Below are positions 36,346-44,580 of a stretch of 64,000 bases of DNA, one piece after another. Location of the stretch: positions 353,733-417,732 of the forward strand of contig CAJUDM010000001.1 of NCBI GenBank assembly GCA_910584915.1. The letters run 5' to 3'. A program made the translations under genes and the position numbers. This DNA comes from an uncultured Lachnospiraceae bacterium (GTDB taxonomy: Bacteria > Bacillota > Clostridia > Lachnospirales > Lachnospiraceae). Every line of letters starts with the position of its first letter. Within the stretch, counting starts at the first letter, position 1. The notes below the pieces were generated by a model, which was given only the letters and a program-made list of their open reading frames with translations, made no database searches and was not told the origin of the DNA.

Positions 36346-36377
36346 TTTACTTTAACAGTTAAAAGTGCTAAAGTAAA
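36346..36377. promoter_or_regulatory. Nested palindromic operator before the acyl-CoA ligase gene
   Basis: Outer arms TTTACTTTA (36346-36354) and TAAAGTAAA (36369-36377) are perfect; an inner TTTAAC-A-GTTAAA palindrome (36351-36363) overlaps the left arm. The form resembles MarR/FabT-type operators that control lipid genes in Firmicutes. No promoter with consensus boxes is obvious, so the site may cover an atypical one. Confidence 0.5.
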
Positions 36378-36416
36378 CCATGTAGGGTAAAAGTATACTA
36401 TTGAGAGGATCAAAAA

Positions 36417-38051
36417 ATGCCAATCACAGAACTGTTAGAACAAAATTGTAAAATGTATGGAAACGATATCTGCCTTGTGGAGATCAATCCGGAAGTGAAG
36501 GACAAGCGCAGAGTCACCTGGAAAGAATACGAACTGATCGAGCCCTCCCACGCCCCTTACTACAGACGGGAGATCACATGGAATGTATTTAACGAAAAGG
36601 CAAACCGCTTTGCCAACCTGCTTTTATCCAGAGGCATCAAAAAAGGCGACAAGGTTGCCATCCTTCTGATGAACTGTCTGGAATGGCTGCCGATCTACTT
36701 CGGTATTTTGAAGACCGGCGCCCTCGCCGTGCCTTTAAACTTTCGTTATTCTTCCAGTGAGATCGAATACTGCCTGGATCTCTCTGAGACCGACATCCTG
36801 ATCTTCGGTCCGGAGTTTATCGGCAGGATCGAGGAGATCGCAGACCGCATCAGCACGAACAGGCTCCTGCTCTTCTTCGGGGAAAACTGCCCGACTTTCG
36901 CGGAGGACTACAACATTCTGACCGCCGACTGTTCCAGCGTGTCGCCGAATATCACGCTGACGGACAGGGATGATGCTGCCATCTACTTTTCCTCCGGCAC
37001 CACCGGTTTCCCGAAAGCTATCTTACATAACCATGAGAGCCTCATGCACTCCTGCAAAGTGGAACAGAACCACCACGGCCAGAGCAGAAACGACGTTTTC
37101 TTATGTATTCCGCCTCTCTATCACACCGGCGCGAAAATGCACTGGTTCGGCTCTCTTTTATCCGGCAGCAAAGCCGTTCTGTTGAAGGGCACAAAGCCGG
37201 AATATATACTGGATGCGGTATCCAAAGAAAAGTGCACGATCGTCTGGCTTCTTGTACCCTGGGCTCAGGACATCCTGGAGGCGTTGGATTCCGGCAGATT
37301 AAAAGTGGAAGATTACGAGTTGTCCCAGTGGCGCCTCATGCATATCGGCGCACAGCCTGTTCCTCCCTCCCTGATCCGGCACTGGAAGGACTACTTCCCT
37401 GACCACGCATATGATACCAACTACGGCCTCAGCGAATCCATCGGTCCCGGCGCCGTCCATCTCGGCGTGGAGAACATCCACAAAGTCGGCGCCATCGGCA
37501 TCCCCGGCTACGGCTGGGAGGCGAAGATCATCGATCCCGACGGTGTTCCCGTAAAGCAGGGCGATGTGGGCGAGTTGTGCGTCAAAGGCCCCGGTGTGAT
37601 GACCTGTTACTACAATGACGAGAAAGCGACAAAAGAAGTCTTAAAAGACGGCTGGCTTCTGACCGGCGATATGGCAAGGCAGGACGAGGACGGCTTCTAC
37701 TATCTGGTGGACCGCAAGAAGGACGTTATCATCAGCGGCGGCGAAAATCTCTACCCCGTGCAGATTGAGGACTTCATCCGCACCCACAATGCCGTCCACG
37801 ATGTGGCGGTGATCGGCCTTCCCGACAAACGCCTCGGTGAGATCGCGGCGGCGATCATAGAATTAAAACCGGGTATGAAATGTTCGGAGGATGAGATGAA
37901 CCTGTTCTGCACCGGACTCCCGAGATACAAACGGCCGCGGAAGATCATCTTCGATGATATCCCCCGCAATCCCACCGGCAAGATCGAAAAACCGGTACTG
38001 CGCGAGCGGTATCAGGTGCACAGGCTTGTGGAGGCGGAGATCAACGCATAA
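36417..38051 (+). CDS. AMP-dependent synthetase/ligase (acyl-CoA synthetase-like)
   Basis: Adenylate-forming enzyme of 544 residues, probably activating a fatty or other carboxylic acid to its CoA thioester in the cytoplasm. Core motifs are in order: IYFSSGTTGFPKA (A3), NYGLSES (A5), LLTGDMARQDEDGFYYLVD (A7/A8) with KKDVIISGGENLYP, and the catalytic Lys in NPTGKIEK (A10). Near the N-terminus a KDKRRVTWKEYELIEPS insert precedes the usual domain. It lies on the plus strand before a response regulator gene. Substrate is uncertain: medium/long-chain acid or an aromatic acid. Confidence 0.88.
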   Translation: MPITELLEQNCKMYGNDICLVEINPEVKDKRRVTWKEYELIEPSHAPYYRREITWNVFNEKANRFANLLLSRGIKKGDKVAILLMNCLEWLPIYFGILKTGALAVPLNFRYSSSEIEYCLDLSETDILIFGPEFIGRIEEIADRISTNRLLLFFGENCPTFAEDYNILTADCSSVSPNITLTDRDDAAIYFSSGTTGFPKAILHNHESLMHSCKVEQNHHGQSRNDVFLCIPPLYHTGAKMHWFGSLLSGSKAVLLKGTKPEYILDAVSKEKCTIVWLLVPWAQDILEALDSGRLKVEDYELSQWRLMHIGAQPVPPSLIRHWKDYFPDHAYDTNYGLSESIGPGAVHLGVENIHKVGAIGIPGYGWEAKIIDPDGVPVKQGDVGELCVKGPGVMTCYYNDEKATKEVLKDGWLLTGDMARQDEDGFYYLVDRKKDVIISGGENLYPVQIEDFIRTHNAVHDVAVIGLPDKRLGEIAAAIIELKPGMKCSEDEMNLFCTGLPRYKRPRKIIFDDIPRNPTGKIEKPVLRERYQVHRLVEAEINA

Positions 38052-38129
38052 GATCATGGCATCCCGGTCAATATACATACAGGCAGAACATCTTTGTTCT
38101 GCCATGCATCAGAGATCCGGAGGAATTCC

Positions 38130-38957
38130 ATGCTCACATTACTGATAGCCGATGATGAATTTTTTATACTGGAACGTTTAAAACGAATCACGGATTACCC
38201 TGCGCTGGGTTACAACCTGACGGCTGCCGTCTTAAACGGCCGTGACGCCATGCAGATCATCGAGGAGGAATCCCCCGACCTTGCCATTCTGGATATCAAG
38301 ATGCCCTTTCTGTCGGGACTGGATATTGCCGGACAGATTTATGAAAAAAACCTGAAGACAAAAGTAGTGATACTGACCAGCTATGATTATTTCAACTATG
38401 CGAAACAGGCAATTAAATATCAGGTTTTCTCCTATCTCTTAAAGCCTGTCAATGTGGATGAATTAAAAGAAATCCTGGCGGATGCCGCCAGAGAGATCGG
38501 CGAGCAGAGGCAGCGGGATTCCCAACTGAAAGAATATAAACACCTTCGGACGGAACCGCTCCTGCAGCATCTGACACCGCAGGATCAGGCATCGATGGAC
38601 CCTGATAACAAGGAAACTGCTGTGACCAGAGCCGTCATCGAGATGATACAGTCCTCCTACGGCGATCCCAGGCTGGATCTGCCCTGCATTGCCGAGAAGG
38701 TCGGATATACTCAGAACTATATCAGCAGTATCTTCAAAAGAAATACCGGTCTCACCGTGGTGCAGTATATCACGCAATGCCGCATGAATGCAGCGAATAT
38801 ACTGCTGACCATACAGCATATGCCGGTAAATCAGGTGTACAGCGAAGTCGGTTATTCCAATCCTTTCTATTTCAGCAAACGGTTCAAACAATATTTCGGA
38901 TACTCTCCCTCCGAATGTCCGGGTGCCCTCGCCTCCGATCCTGACACGAAACATTAG
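38130..38957 (+). CDS. Response regulator, YesN/AraC type, partner of a distant kinase
   Basis: From the ATG at 38130 (GGAGG 6 nt upstream) the protein is 275 residues: REC domain (LLIADDEF, phospho-Asp in LAILDIKMP, Lys in YLLKPVNVDE) directly joined to an AraC helix-turn-helix pair (CIAEKVGYTQNYISSIFKR and VYSEVGYSNPFYFSKRFKQY). It lacks the long middle region of the 14967-16586 regulator. No kinase adjoins it; the likely partner is the YesM-type kinase at 46254-48038, on the other side of the fucosidase-transport operon. It converges with the PLP enzyme gene, 25 bases apart. Confidence 0.93.
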   Translation: MLTLLIADDEFFILERLKRITDYPALGYNLTAAVLNGRDAMQIIEEESPDLAILDIKMPFLSGLDIAGQIYEKNLKTKVVILTSYDYFNYAKQAIKYQVFSYLLKPVNVDELKEILADAAREIGEQRQRDSQLKEYKHLRTEPLLQHLTPQDQASMDPDNKETAVTRAVIEMIQSSYGDPRLDLPCIAEKVGYTQNYISSIFKRNTGLTVVQYITQCRMNAANILLTIQHMPVNQVYSEVGYSNPFYFSKRFKQYFGYSPSECPGALASDPDTKH

Positions 38958-38982
38958 AGCGCCCCGGTTGACTGCTCTGTAC

Positions 38983-40077
38983 CTACCAGATATGAGTCCC
39001 CCTCGCCTCCACCGGGATCATCCTCTCCAGTCTGTTATTTCGTATCCCGTAAAGTTTGTCTGTCAGATTCGGCAGCACACAGGCGTGATTGGGGATGACT
39101 GCGATCTTATCCCCGATCTCGAGATCAAGTTCTCCCTCACCCTCCAGAAATCCATGTTCCTCATTCAGCTTTGTGATCCTCAGATCCGGCCTGCCAACTA
39201 CATATCCGTACCCTGTCCTCCCATGTCCACAGCCGTCTGTAGTCAGCGTCTTGCTCCCCGCATCTATGATCCCGTGGCGCGCATCCATTTTGCATACAAG
39301 CGTTGCCACTGCTCTCAGGGCACATTCCTCCTCCGTGGCTAACCCTGCGGCAAGAGCCGCGCAGTCATTAAAAATATAATTTCCGCAGCGGATCTCCGTG
39401 ATCCCCTCCAGCTCTCCGCAAAACCTGGATGAAACCGAATTTCCTCCACTCAGGATCTCCATGCAGTGGCCATGCTCTTTTAAAAGGCGGGCTGTCCCCG
39501 TCAGTTCATCGTGCTCCTTCAGGGCATATCGCCGGAAACCCTCCGCCGTATCTTCCCCATAGATCAGCCCGTTATAATACAGCAATCCGCAAATACGGAT
39601 GCCGGAAAGCCCTTTTACCTTTTCCGCGAGAGCCAGGGCTGCCTCATAGGGAGCCACACCGCCTCTGTGCAGCCCGCCGTCTATCTCGATCAATACCCTA
39701 ACCGGCTTCCCCGCGTTCCTGCCCGCCTCGGAAAGCTGCGCCGCACCGCACTCACTGTTTATGACTGTAAGCACTTCTGCTCTCTTAAGCAGCCCTGAAA
39801 GGCGTTCCATCTTGTCTTTGCCGATCAGAGGATAGGCGATCAGTATATCCTCCACGCCATGGTCCGCCATCATCTCAGCTTCGCTCAGCCTGGCGCAGGT
39901 GATCCCTTTCGCTCCTTCCTCCAGCTGCCGCCATGCAAAATAACTGCTCTTGTGAGGCTTGATGTGAGGACGGACGGCTATGCCGTACCGCGACGCCTCC
40001 TCCTCCATTTTTTTCAGGTTTGTATCCACCTGACCCAGTTCCACCACCACTGCCGGTGTGGGGATAAAATCATACAT
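38983..40077 (-). CDS. D-threonine aldolase / D-serine dehydratase-like PLP enzyme
   Basis: Fold-type III (alanine-racemase-like) PLP enzyme, about 364 residues from the ATG at 40077 (GGAGGAGG upstream). RPHIKPHKSS contains the PLP Lys; the C-terminal metal site His-x-Cys is in IPNHACVLPN, as in D-threonine aldolase and eukaryotic-type D-serine dehydratase. It would cleave a beta-hydroxy D-amino acid to glycine plus aldehyde, or dehydrate it. It is the last gene of the fucosidase/ABC-transporter operon, so its substrate may come from an imported glycoconjugate. This link is inferred. Confidence 0.85.
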   Translation of the reverse strand: MYDFIPTPAVVVELGQVDTNLKKMEEEASRYGIAVRPHIKPHKSSYFAWRQLEEGAKGITCARLSEAEMMADHGVEDILIAYPLIGKDKMERLSGLLKRAEVLTVINSECGAAQLSEAGRNAGKPVRVLIEIDGGLHRGGVAPYEAALALAEKVKGLSGIRICGLLYYNGLIYGEDTAEGFRRYALKEHDELTGTARLLKEHGHCMEILSGGNSVSSRFCGELEGITEIRCGNYIFNDCAALAAGLATEEECALRAVATLVCKMDARHGIIDAGSKTLTTDGCGHGRTGYGYVVGRPDLRITKLNEEHGFLEGEGELDLEIGDKIAVIPNHACVLPNLTDKLYGIRNNRLERMIPVEARGTHIW

Positions 40078-40116
40078 CGGAATCCTCCTCCTTTTCATCC
40101 GTCCTTCAAAGCTGTC

Positions 40117-41328
40117 TCATATTTTACCCTTGCCGCACTCATCAAATGGAGGCTTCACACCTGTATGACCCGCCGCACGCGGGGATAAAAACAATTCGAT
40201 ATAAAGTTCCGCCCCCATATACAGCTGCTCCAGCTCGATAAACTCATCGATCTTATGCGCCTGTCCCATACTGCCAGGCCCCCATATGACGACCGGGCAC
40301 CCAAGCTTCTCCTGCAGCATTCCCGCCTCGCAGGAGGCTTCAAAAGCTCTCGGCGTATTGTCGATCCCCTTTTCCTCAAGCAGATTTGATATGGCGCGCA
40401 GAGCCGGTTCCCTGACGTCCGTCTTTCCCGGCGGGCAGTACGTCGTGACTTCCAACAGGCAGTCACATCCGGACTTTTCCTGTATCTTCTCCAGAATCTG
40501 CACAAGTTGTCCGGCGCAGCTTAGCCGGTCCTCCCCGAAGACCAGCCGCCTGTCGATCCGGACCACCGCCTTGTCGGGCACCACATTGACTTTGCTTCCT
40601 CCCTGTATCTGTGTCACATGGATCGAGGGGCTGCCAAGGTGCTCCTGCGAGATTCTCTCCAGTTCCTTATTCAACCTGCGAACGGCATCGATCACATCCG
40701 CAGCCGCATATATGGCATTTCTTCCAAGTTCAGCCTGCCCTGCATGGCAGCTTTTGCCCTGTATCGTCACCGTAAATGCCATAACTCCCCTGTGCCCCAC
40801 CGCCAGCCGCAGGTTCGTGGGTTCCCCCACGATGATAAAATCCGTCCGTTCAGGCGTTTCCAGATACCGCCTTAATCCCAGATTGGTGTTTTCCTCATCC
40901 ACATCATAGACAAAAAGGAGATCCATCTCCGGCTGCAAATGGTGGTTCTGCATATACTCCGCAGCATACATGGCGCACGCCACACTTCCCTTCATATCGC
41001 AGCTCCCCCTGCCGTATAACCTGCCCTCACGGATCTGGGGATCCAGGGGATCACTTTTCCAGAGTTTCTCATCCCCGGTCGGAACCGTGTCGATATGTCC
41101 GCTGTACATCATACAGCGCCCGCGGTCCTTTCCCGGGATTCTGACTACGATATTGGCTCTGTCCCCGTCACACACCTGCCTTTTTGCTTTGATCCCCAGC
41201 CTCCTGTAAAAGGTATCGATATAATTCCCCGCTGCCCCCTCCTGACCCCGCATGGCATCACTCTCCAGGCGGATCAGATCCTGAGCGATCCCCAGAAGCC
41301 GCTTTTTTTCCGTCTCCGTCAGTGTCAA
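40117..41328 (-). CDS. M20-family metallopeptidase / amino-acid deacylase
   Basis: A 403-residue member of the ArgE/DapE/CPG2 family of two-zinc amidohydrolases. Metal ligands and catalytic residues: SGHIDTV, GRGSCDMKGS, DEENTN, VGEPTN and a C-terminal His in GQAHKIDEF. A small dimerisation domain lies between (FTVTIQGKSCHAGQAELG). The start is TTG, preceded by GGAGGTGAGATGATTTG, identical to the start context of the sugar ATPase gene at 9717. It is 20 bases after the fucosidase gene and 40 before the PLP enzyme. It would hydrolyse an N-acyl amino acid or dipeptide; specificity is unknown. Confidence 0.87.
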   Translation of the reverse strand: MTLTETEKKRLLGIAQDLIRLESDAMRGQEGAAGNYIDTFYRRLGIKAKRQVCDGDRANIVVRIPGKDRGRCMMYSGHIDTVPTGDEKLWKSDPLDPQIREGRLYGRGSCDMKGSVACAMYAAEYMQNHHLQPEMDLLFVYDVDEENTNLGLRRYLETPERTDFIIVGEPTNLRLAVGHRGVMAFTVTIQGKSCHAGQAELGRNAIYAAADVIDAVRRLNKELERISQEHLGSPSIHVTQIQGGSKVNVVPDKAVVRIDRRLVFGEDRLSCAGQLVQILEKIQEKSGCDCLLEVTTYCPPGKTDVREPALRAISNLLEEKGIDNTPRAFEASCEAGMLQEKLGCPVVIWGPGSMGQAHKIDEFIELEQLYMGAELYIELFLSPRAAGHTGVKPPFDECGKGKI

Positions 41329-41348
41329 ATCATCTCACCTCCTGTCAT

Positions 41349-42707
41349 TCACTCCATCGGCAGGCTGTCAAATCCGTTCTTCTCCCAGCGGCTTCTGCCC
41401 CACTTTGCCACCCGGAGAGGATCTCCCTCCCAGTTTCTCTGGCTTCCCCAGCTGTTCGTCGCCGGACGTTCCCTGCAACTCACACACAGCACAGGGAACA
41501 GATCCGCATCGCCGAAACCTTCCGGCATTGTTACGATCAGATCATCATCCTTCTTCACAAAAGGCAGTTCCTCCCCGGTGGAAAGGACGCTCACTTTTTC
41601 CACATCCGCCGCCAGATCCGCCAGCCTGAACTGATCCTTTCCATCCCAAAAGCGAAAGATCAGATACAGCCTGTTTTTCTTCATCGTCTGATACCCGTAG
41701 GTTACCGCCTCCGTCAGGGAGCCTCCGTCATTTCCATAGACAGCCTCCCCGTTCTGTGCCAGCCATTTCCCGATCCGCAGGGCTCTCTCGGTAAACTCCT
41801 CCGGAAGCCTTCCATCCGGTCGGGGTCCCACATTCATGATCAGATTGCCGCCCGAGGACACGCACCTGCACAGGGTGTCCAGAAGCTCCTCCGCACTCTT
41901 CCAGCGCTCACCCCCATGATATCCCCACCAGCGCCAGCAGGATACCTGATTGGACTCCCACAGCCGCTCCTCCGGATTTACCAGGTGCTCAGGCGTTCCG
42001 AAGTCTCCTTCATCCATCCCTCCTCCATGCTTCAGAAGCTGAGCTGGATCCGTATCAAACCCCAGACGGTTATTGATCAGGATTCCGGGCTGCCAGATCC
42101 GCATCTTTTCGATCAGTTCACGGCTGCCCAGATCCTCCGCATTTCTCGGCCATACTCCGTCATAGAAAAAATAGTCGATCTTTCCATAGCGGGTGCACAG
42201 TTCCTCCACCTGGCGGTGGATATAGCGCTTCATATCCGCCCAGCCCTGAGGGTTCCTCTCAGGTCCCTCATAATACGCAGGCACCCGCCAGTCGCACCAG
42301 GAGTAATACAAGCCGACTTTCAGCCCTTTCTTCCGCATGGCGTCGCAGTACTCCCGCACAAAATCCCTGCCCGGCGCCTGTTTCACGCTGCTGTAGTTGG
42401 TAGTATCCGTATCCCACAGGCAGTAACCATCGTGATGCCTGGCGGTCAGGCAGCCGTACCGGAAACCCGCCCGCACAAATACATCAGCCCATCTCTCCGC
42501 ATCAAAAGCCTCCGGCTCCCAGGCTCTCGCATCTCTCTCATACTCCTCCTGATTTAAATGCTCCCGAAACAGTACCTGCTCTCCCCTGCCCACAGCCGCA
42601 TAAGGCCCCCAATGAATAAATACTCCGTATCTGTCCTCCGGAAACCATTTGAAATGCTCCGGGACCTCCTTGTTCAACTGGTCAGAAATTCTCTGTTCAT
42701 TATCCAT
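41349..42707 (-). CDS. GH29 alpha-L-fucosidase
   Basis: Intracellular (no signal peptide) glycoside hydrolase of family 29, 452 residues from the ATG at 42707 (GGGGGAG upstream). Family signatures: YGVFIHWGPYA, LTARHHDGYCLW, GLYYSWCDWR and the nucleophile Asp in DYFFYDGVWP. The C-terminal part is a beta-sandwich. It follows the two ABC permeases, with the start just downstream of the permease stop, so it degrades a fucoside imported by them. Linkage specificity cannot be read. Confidence 0.92.
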   Translation of the reverse strand: MDNEQRISDQLNKEVPEHFKWFPEDRYGVFIHWGPYAAVGRGEQVLFREHLNQEEYERDARAWEPEAFDAERWADVFVRAGFRYGCLTARHHDGYCLWDTDTTNYSSVKQAPGRDFVREYCDAMRKKGLKVGLYYSWCDWRVPAYYEGPERNPQGWADMKRYIHRQVEELCTRYGKIDYFFYDGVWPRNAEDLGSRELIEKMRIWQPGILINNRLGFDTDPAQLLKHGGGMDEGDFGTPEHLVNPEERLWESNQVSCWRWWGYHGGERWKSAEELLDTLCRCVSSGGNLIMNVGPRPDGRLPEEFTERALRIGKWLAQNGEAVYGNDGGSLTEAVTYGYQTMKKNRLYLIFRFWDGKDQFRLADLAADVEKVSVLSTGEELPFVKKDDDLIVTMPEGFGDADLFPVLCVSCRERPATNSWGSQRNWEGDPLRVAKWGRSRWEKNGFDSLPME

Positions 42708-42721
42708 ATCTGTCTCCCCCT

Positions 42722-43558
42722 TCATCCCTTCACAGATCCTGCTGCCAGGCCTGCCTCTATCTGTTTTTGAAAGATAACATATATCACTATGATCGGAAGG
42801 ACCGAAATACAGATCGCTGCAAATGTCCCGCCATAATTGATATCATACTCCGATTTGAATGCCATCAGCGCAACCGACATAGTCGCTTTCTGCCTGTCAT
42901 TGATCAGCAGCATGGAGAAGATCAGGTCGTTATATATTTTCAGGAATGTCATAATGGAGACGGTGGAGATCACCGGCTTCATCAGCGGCAGCAATATCTG
43001 GAACAGAATGCGAAAATGTCCGCCGCCATCCATCACCGCCGCCTCGTCCAACTCCGTGCTGATCCCTTTCATATATCCGGTTGCCAGAAACACCGCCAGA
43101 GACAGGTTCGTTGCCGCGTAGACACAGACGATACCGATCAGTGTGTTGCGAAGGTTCAGCTGATTGACAATGGAGGCTAACGGGACCAACATCGCATGGA
43201 TCGGGAGCGCCATCCCGGCGATAAAAAACAGGAATAACGCCCGATATCCCTTCACCCTGATCCTGTACGCATAGGAGATACATAAAGACATCAGTATGAT
43301 CAGGGCAATGGACAGAACCGAGTACACCAGAGAATTCCACATTCCCCGCAGTAAGATCGTATTATCCAGCGCATATGTATAGTTCCCGCCGGAAAAACGC
43401 TCTGGCATGGAAAAGGGCGCAGCGTAAATGTCCGTATTATTTTTAAAGGAACTCAGCAGGGAAAATAACAGTGGAAACAACGATACCGCCACCCAGATCA
43501 ATGCCAAAAATACTTTCAGCCCTTTTCCCGCTATTTTTTTTGCCACATGTCGATTCAT
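42722..43558 (-). CDS. Carbohydrate ABC transporter permease, MalG type
   Basis: Second membrane subunit (278 residues, six helices) of a CUT1 oligosaccharide importer. The EAA loop that contacts the ATPase is TELDEAAVMDGGGHFRI. Its start overlaps the stop codon of the MalF-type gene by 4 bases (ATGA). No ATPase gene is in the operon, so it must share a general MsmK-type ATPase encoded elsewhere, as is common in Firmicutes. The fucosidase gene that follows indicates a fucosylated glycan as substrate. Confidence 0.92.
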   Translation of the reverse strand: MNRHVAKKIAGKGLKVFLALIWVAVSLFPLLFSLLSSFKNNTDIYAAPFSMPERFSGGNYTYALDNTILLRGMWNSLVYSVLSIALIILMSLCISYAYRIRVKGYRALFLFFIAGMALPIHAMLVPLASIVNQLNLRNTLIGIVCVYAATNLSLAVFLATGYMKGISTELDEAAVMDGGGHFRILFQILLPLMKPVISTVSIMTFLKIYNDLIFSMLLINDRQKATMSVALMAFKSEYDINYGGTFAAICISVLPIIVIYVIFQKQIEAGLAAGSVKG

Positions 43559-44481
43559 AAGCCGCCTCCTGTCTCCCTTCCGCCTTTACGCCTTCTGTCT
43601 TTTCTTTTTCCTGTCTCCTCCCTCTCATCCAGAAAGAAGTTCAGGGTAAATGTGATGAGCAGCGACAGGAAGATAATAAATACGCCGATGGAAGATGCAT
43701 AACCGAACCTGCTTGACAGAAATGCCTGGTCATACATTAATGTCGCCGGCACATCCGTAGCCGTCCCCGGCCCTCCGTCCGTCATCACATAGATAATATC
43801 AAACACCTTCACTGAACCCGCGATGGCGCTGGTCAAAAATACCTTAAAAGTCTCTTTCATATTCGGGATCGTGATGTGGACGATCCTCTGCAGCGGGCCG
43901 GCGCCGTCCACAATCGCCGCCTCCACGATGTCAGAAGGTATATTGGTGATTCCCGTGACAAAGATCAGCATATTGCTGCCGATATACATCCAGGAATTGA
44001 CCAGCGCCACGATCCAGATCGCAAGCTTCGTATCTCCCAGCCAGTCATGGGCGGAAATCCCAAAAAATCCCAGGATCTCGTTTACCGCTCCGCCATTGTA
44101 TGCCAGCATAAACATCCACATCATTCCTGTGGCTGTCATAGGCAGCAATGTCGGAATATAGTAAGCCGTCCGCAAAACGGAATTCACCCTTGTCCTCCTT
44201 GATACAAGCAGTGCCAGAAGGAACGAAACCGGAAAGATCACCGCCAGGCTGACTGCCATAAATACGGCTGCGTTGCCCAGCGAATGCATAAAGACCGACT
44301 GTGAAAACAGTGTCGTATAATTCCGAAAACCGACAAATACCTTTTTCACGTTCGCCATACCGTTCCATTTCATCATCGACAGATAGACCGTATATACGAT
44401 CGGATAGATAAAAAAGATTGAATATACCAGGAGCGGAAGCGCAAGAAGCGCTATCCCGATCCCCGTTTTCCTTTTTTTCAT
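43555..44481 (-). CDS. Carbohydrate ABC transporter permease, MalF type
   Basis: First membrane subunit (308 residues, six helices) of the CUT1 importer. EAA loop: DIVEAAIVDGAGPLQRI. The C-terminus is basic and Gly/Lys/Arg-rich (FFLDEREETGKRKDRRRKGG), longer than usual. A terminator-like hairpin at 44529-44562 separates it from the binding-protein gene and should lower its expression relative to that gene. It is translationally coupled to the MalG-type gene. Confidence 0.92.
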   Translation of the reverse strand: MKKRKTGIGIALLALPLLVYSIFFIYPIVYTVYLSMMKWNGMANVKKVFVGFRNYTTLFSQSVFMHSLGNAAVFMAVSLAVIFPVSFLLALLVSRRTRVNSVLRTAYYIPTLLPMTATGMMWMFMLAYNGGAVNEILGFFGISAHDWLGDTKLAIWIVALVNSWMYIGSNMLIFVTGITNIPSDIVEAAIVDGAGPLQRIVHITIPNMKETFKVFLTSAIAGSVKVFDIIYVMTDGGPGTATDVPATLMYDQAFLSSRFGYASSIGVFIIFLSLLITFTLNFFLDEREETGKRKDRRRKGGRETGGGL

Positions 44482-44528
44482 GTTTACGCCCTCCTGCCCG
44501 TTTCCGCGGGCATCCTGCGGCAGGAAAA

Positions 44529-44562
44529 GGGGCAGTCCGGCTTTTCCTCAGCCATCTGCCCC
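44529..44562 (-). terminator. Attenuator between binding protein and permease genes
   Basis: GGGGCAG and CTGCCCC (44529-44535, 44556-44562) pair with an inner GGCT/AGCC stem. On the minus strand the structure runs into CCTTTTCC, a partial U tract. It lies in the 99-base gap after the binding-protein stop codon. Confidence 0.7.
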
Positions 44563-44580
44563 TCCCTCCACAGCAATCAT

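Noticed and set aside
41349..42557. Plus-strand frame of about 411 codons opposite the fucosidase gene
   Set aside because: Antisense to a GH29 gene with complete signatures; no ribosome binding site and no recognisable domain.
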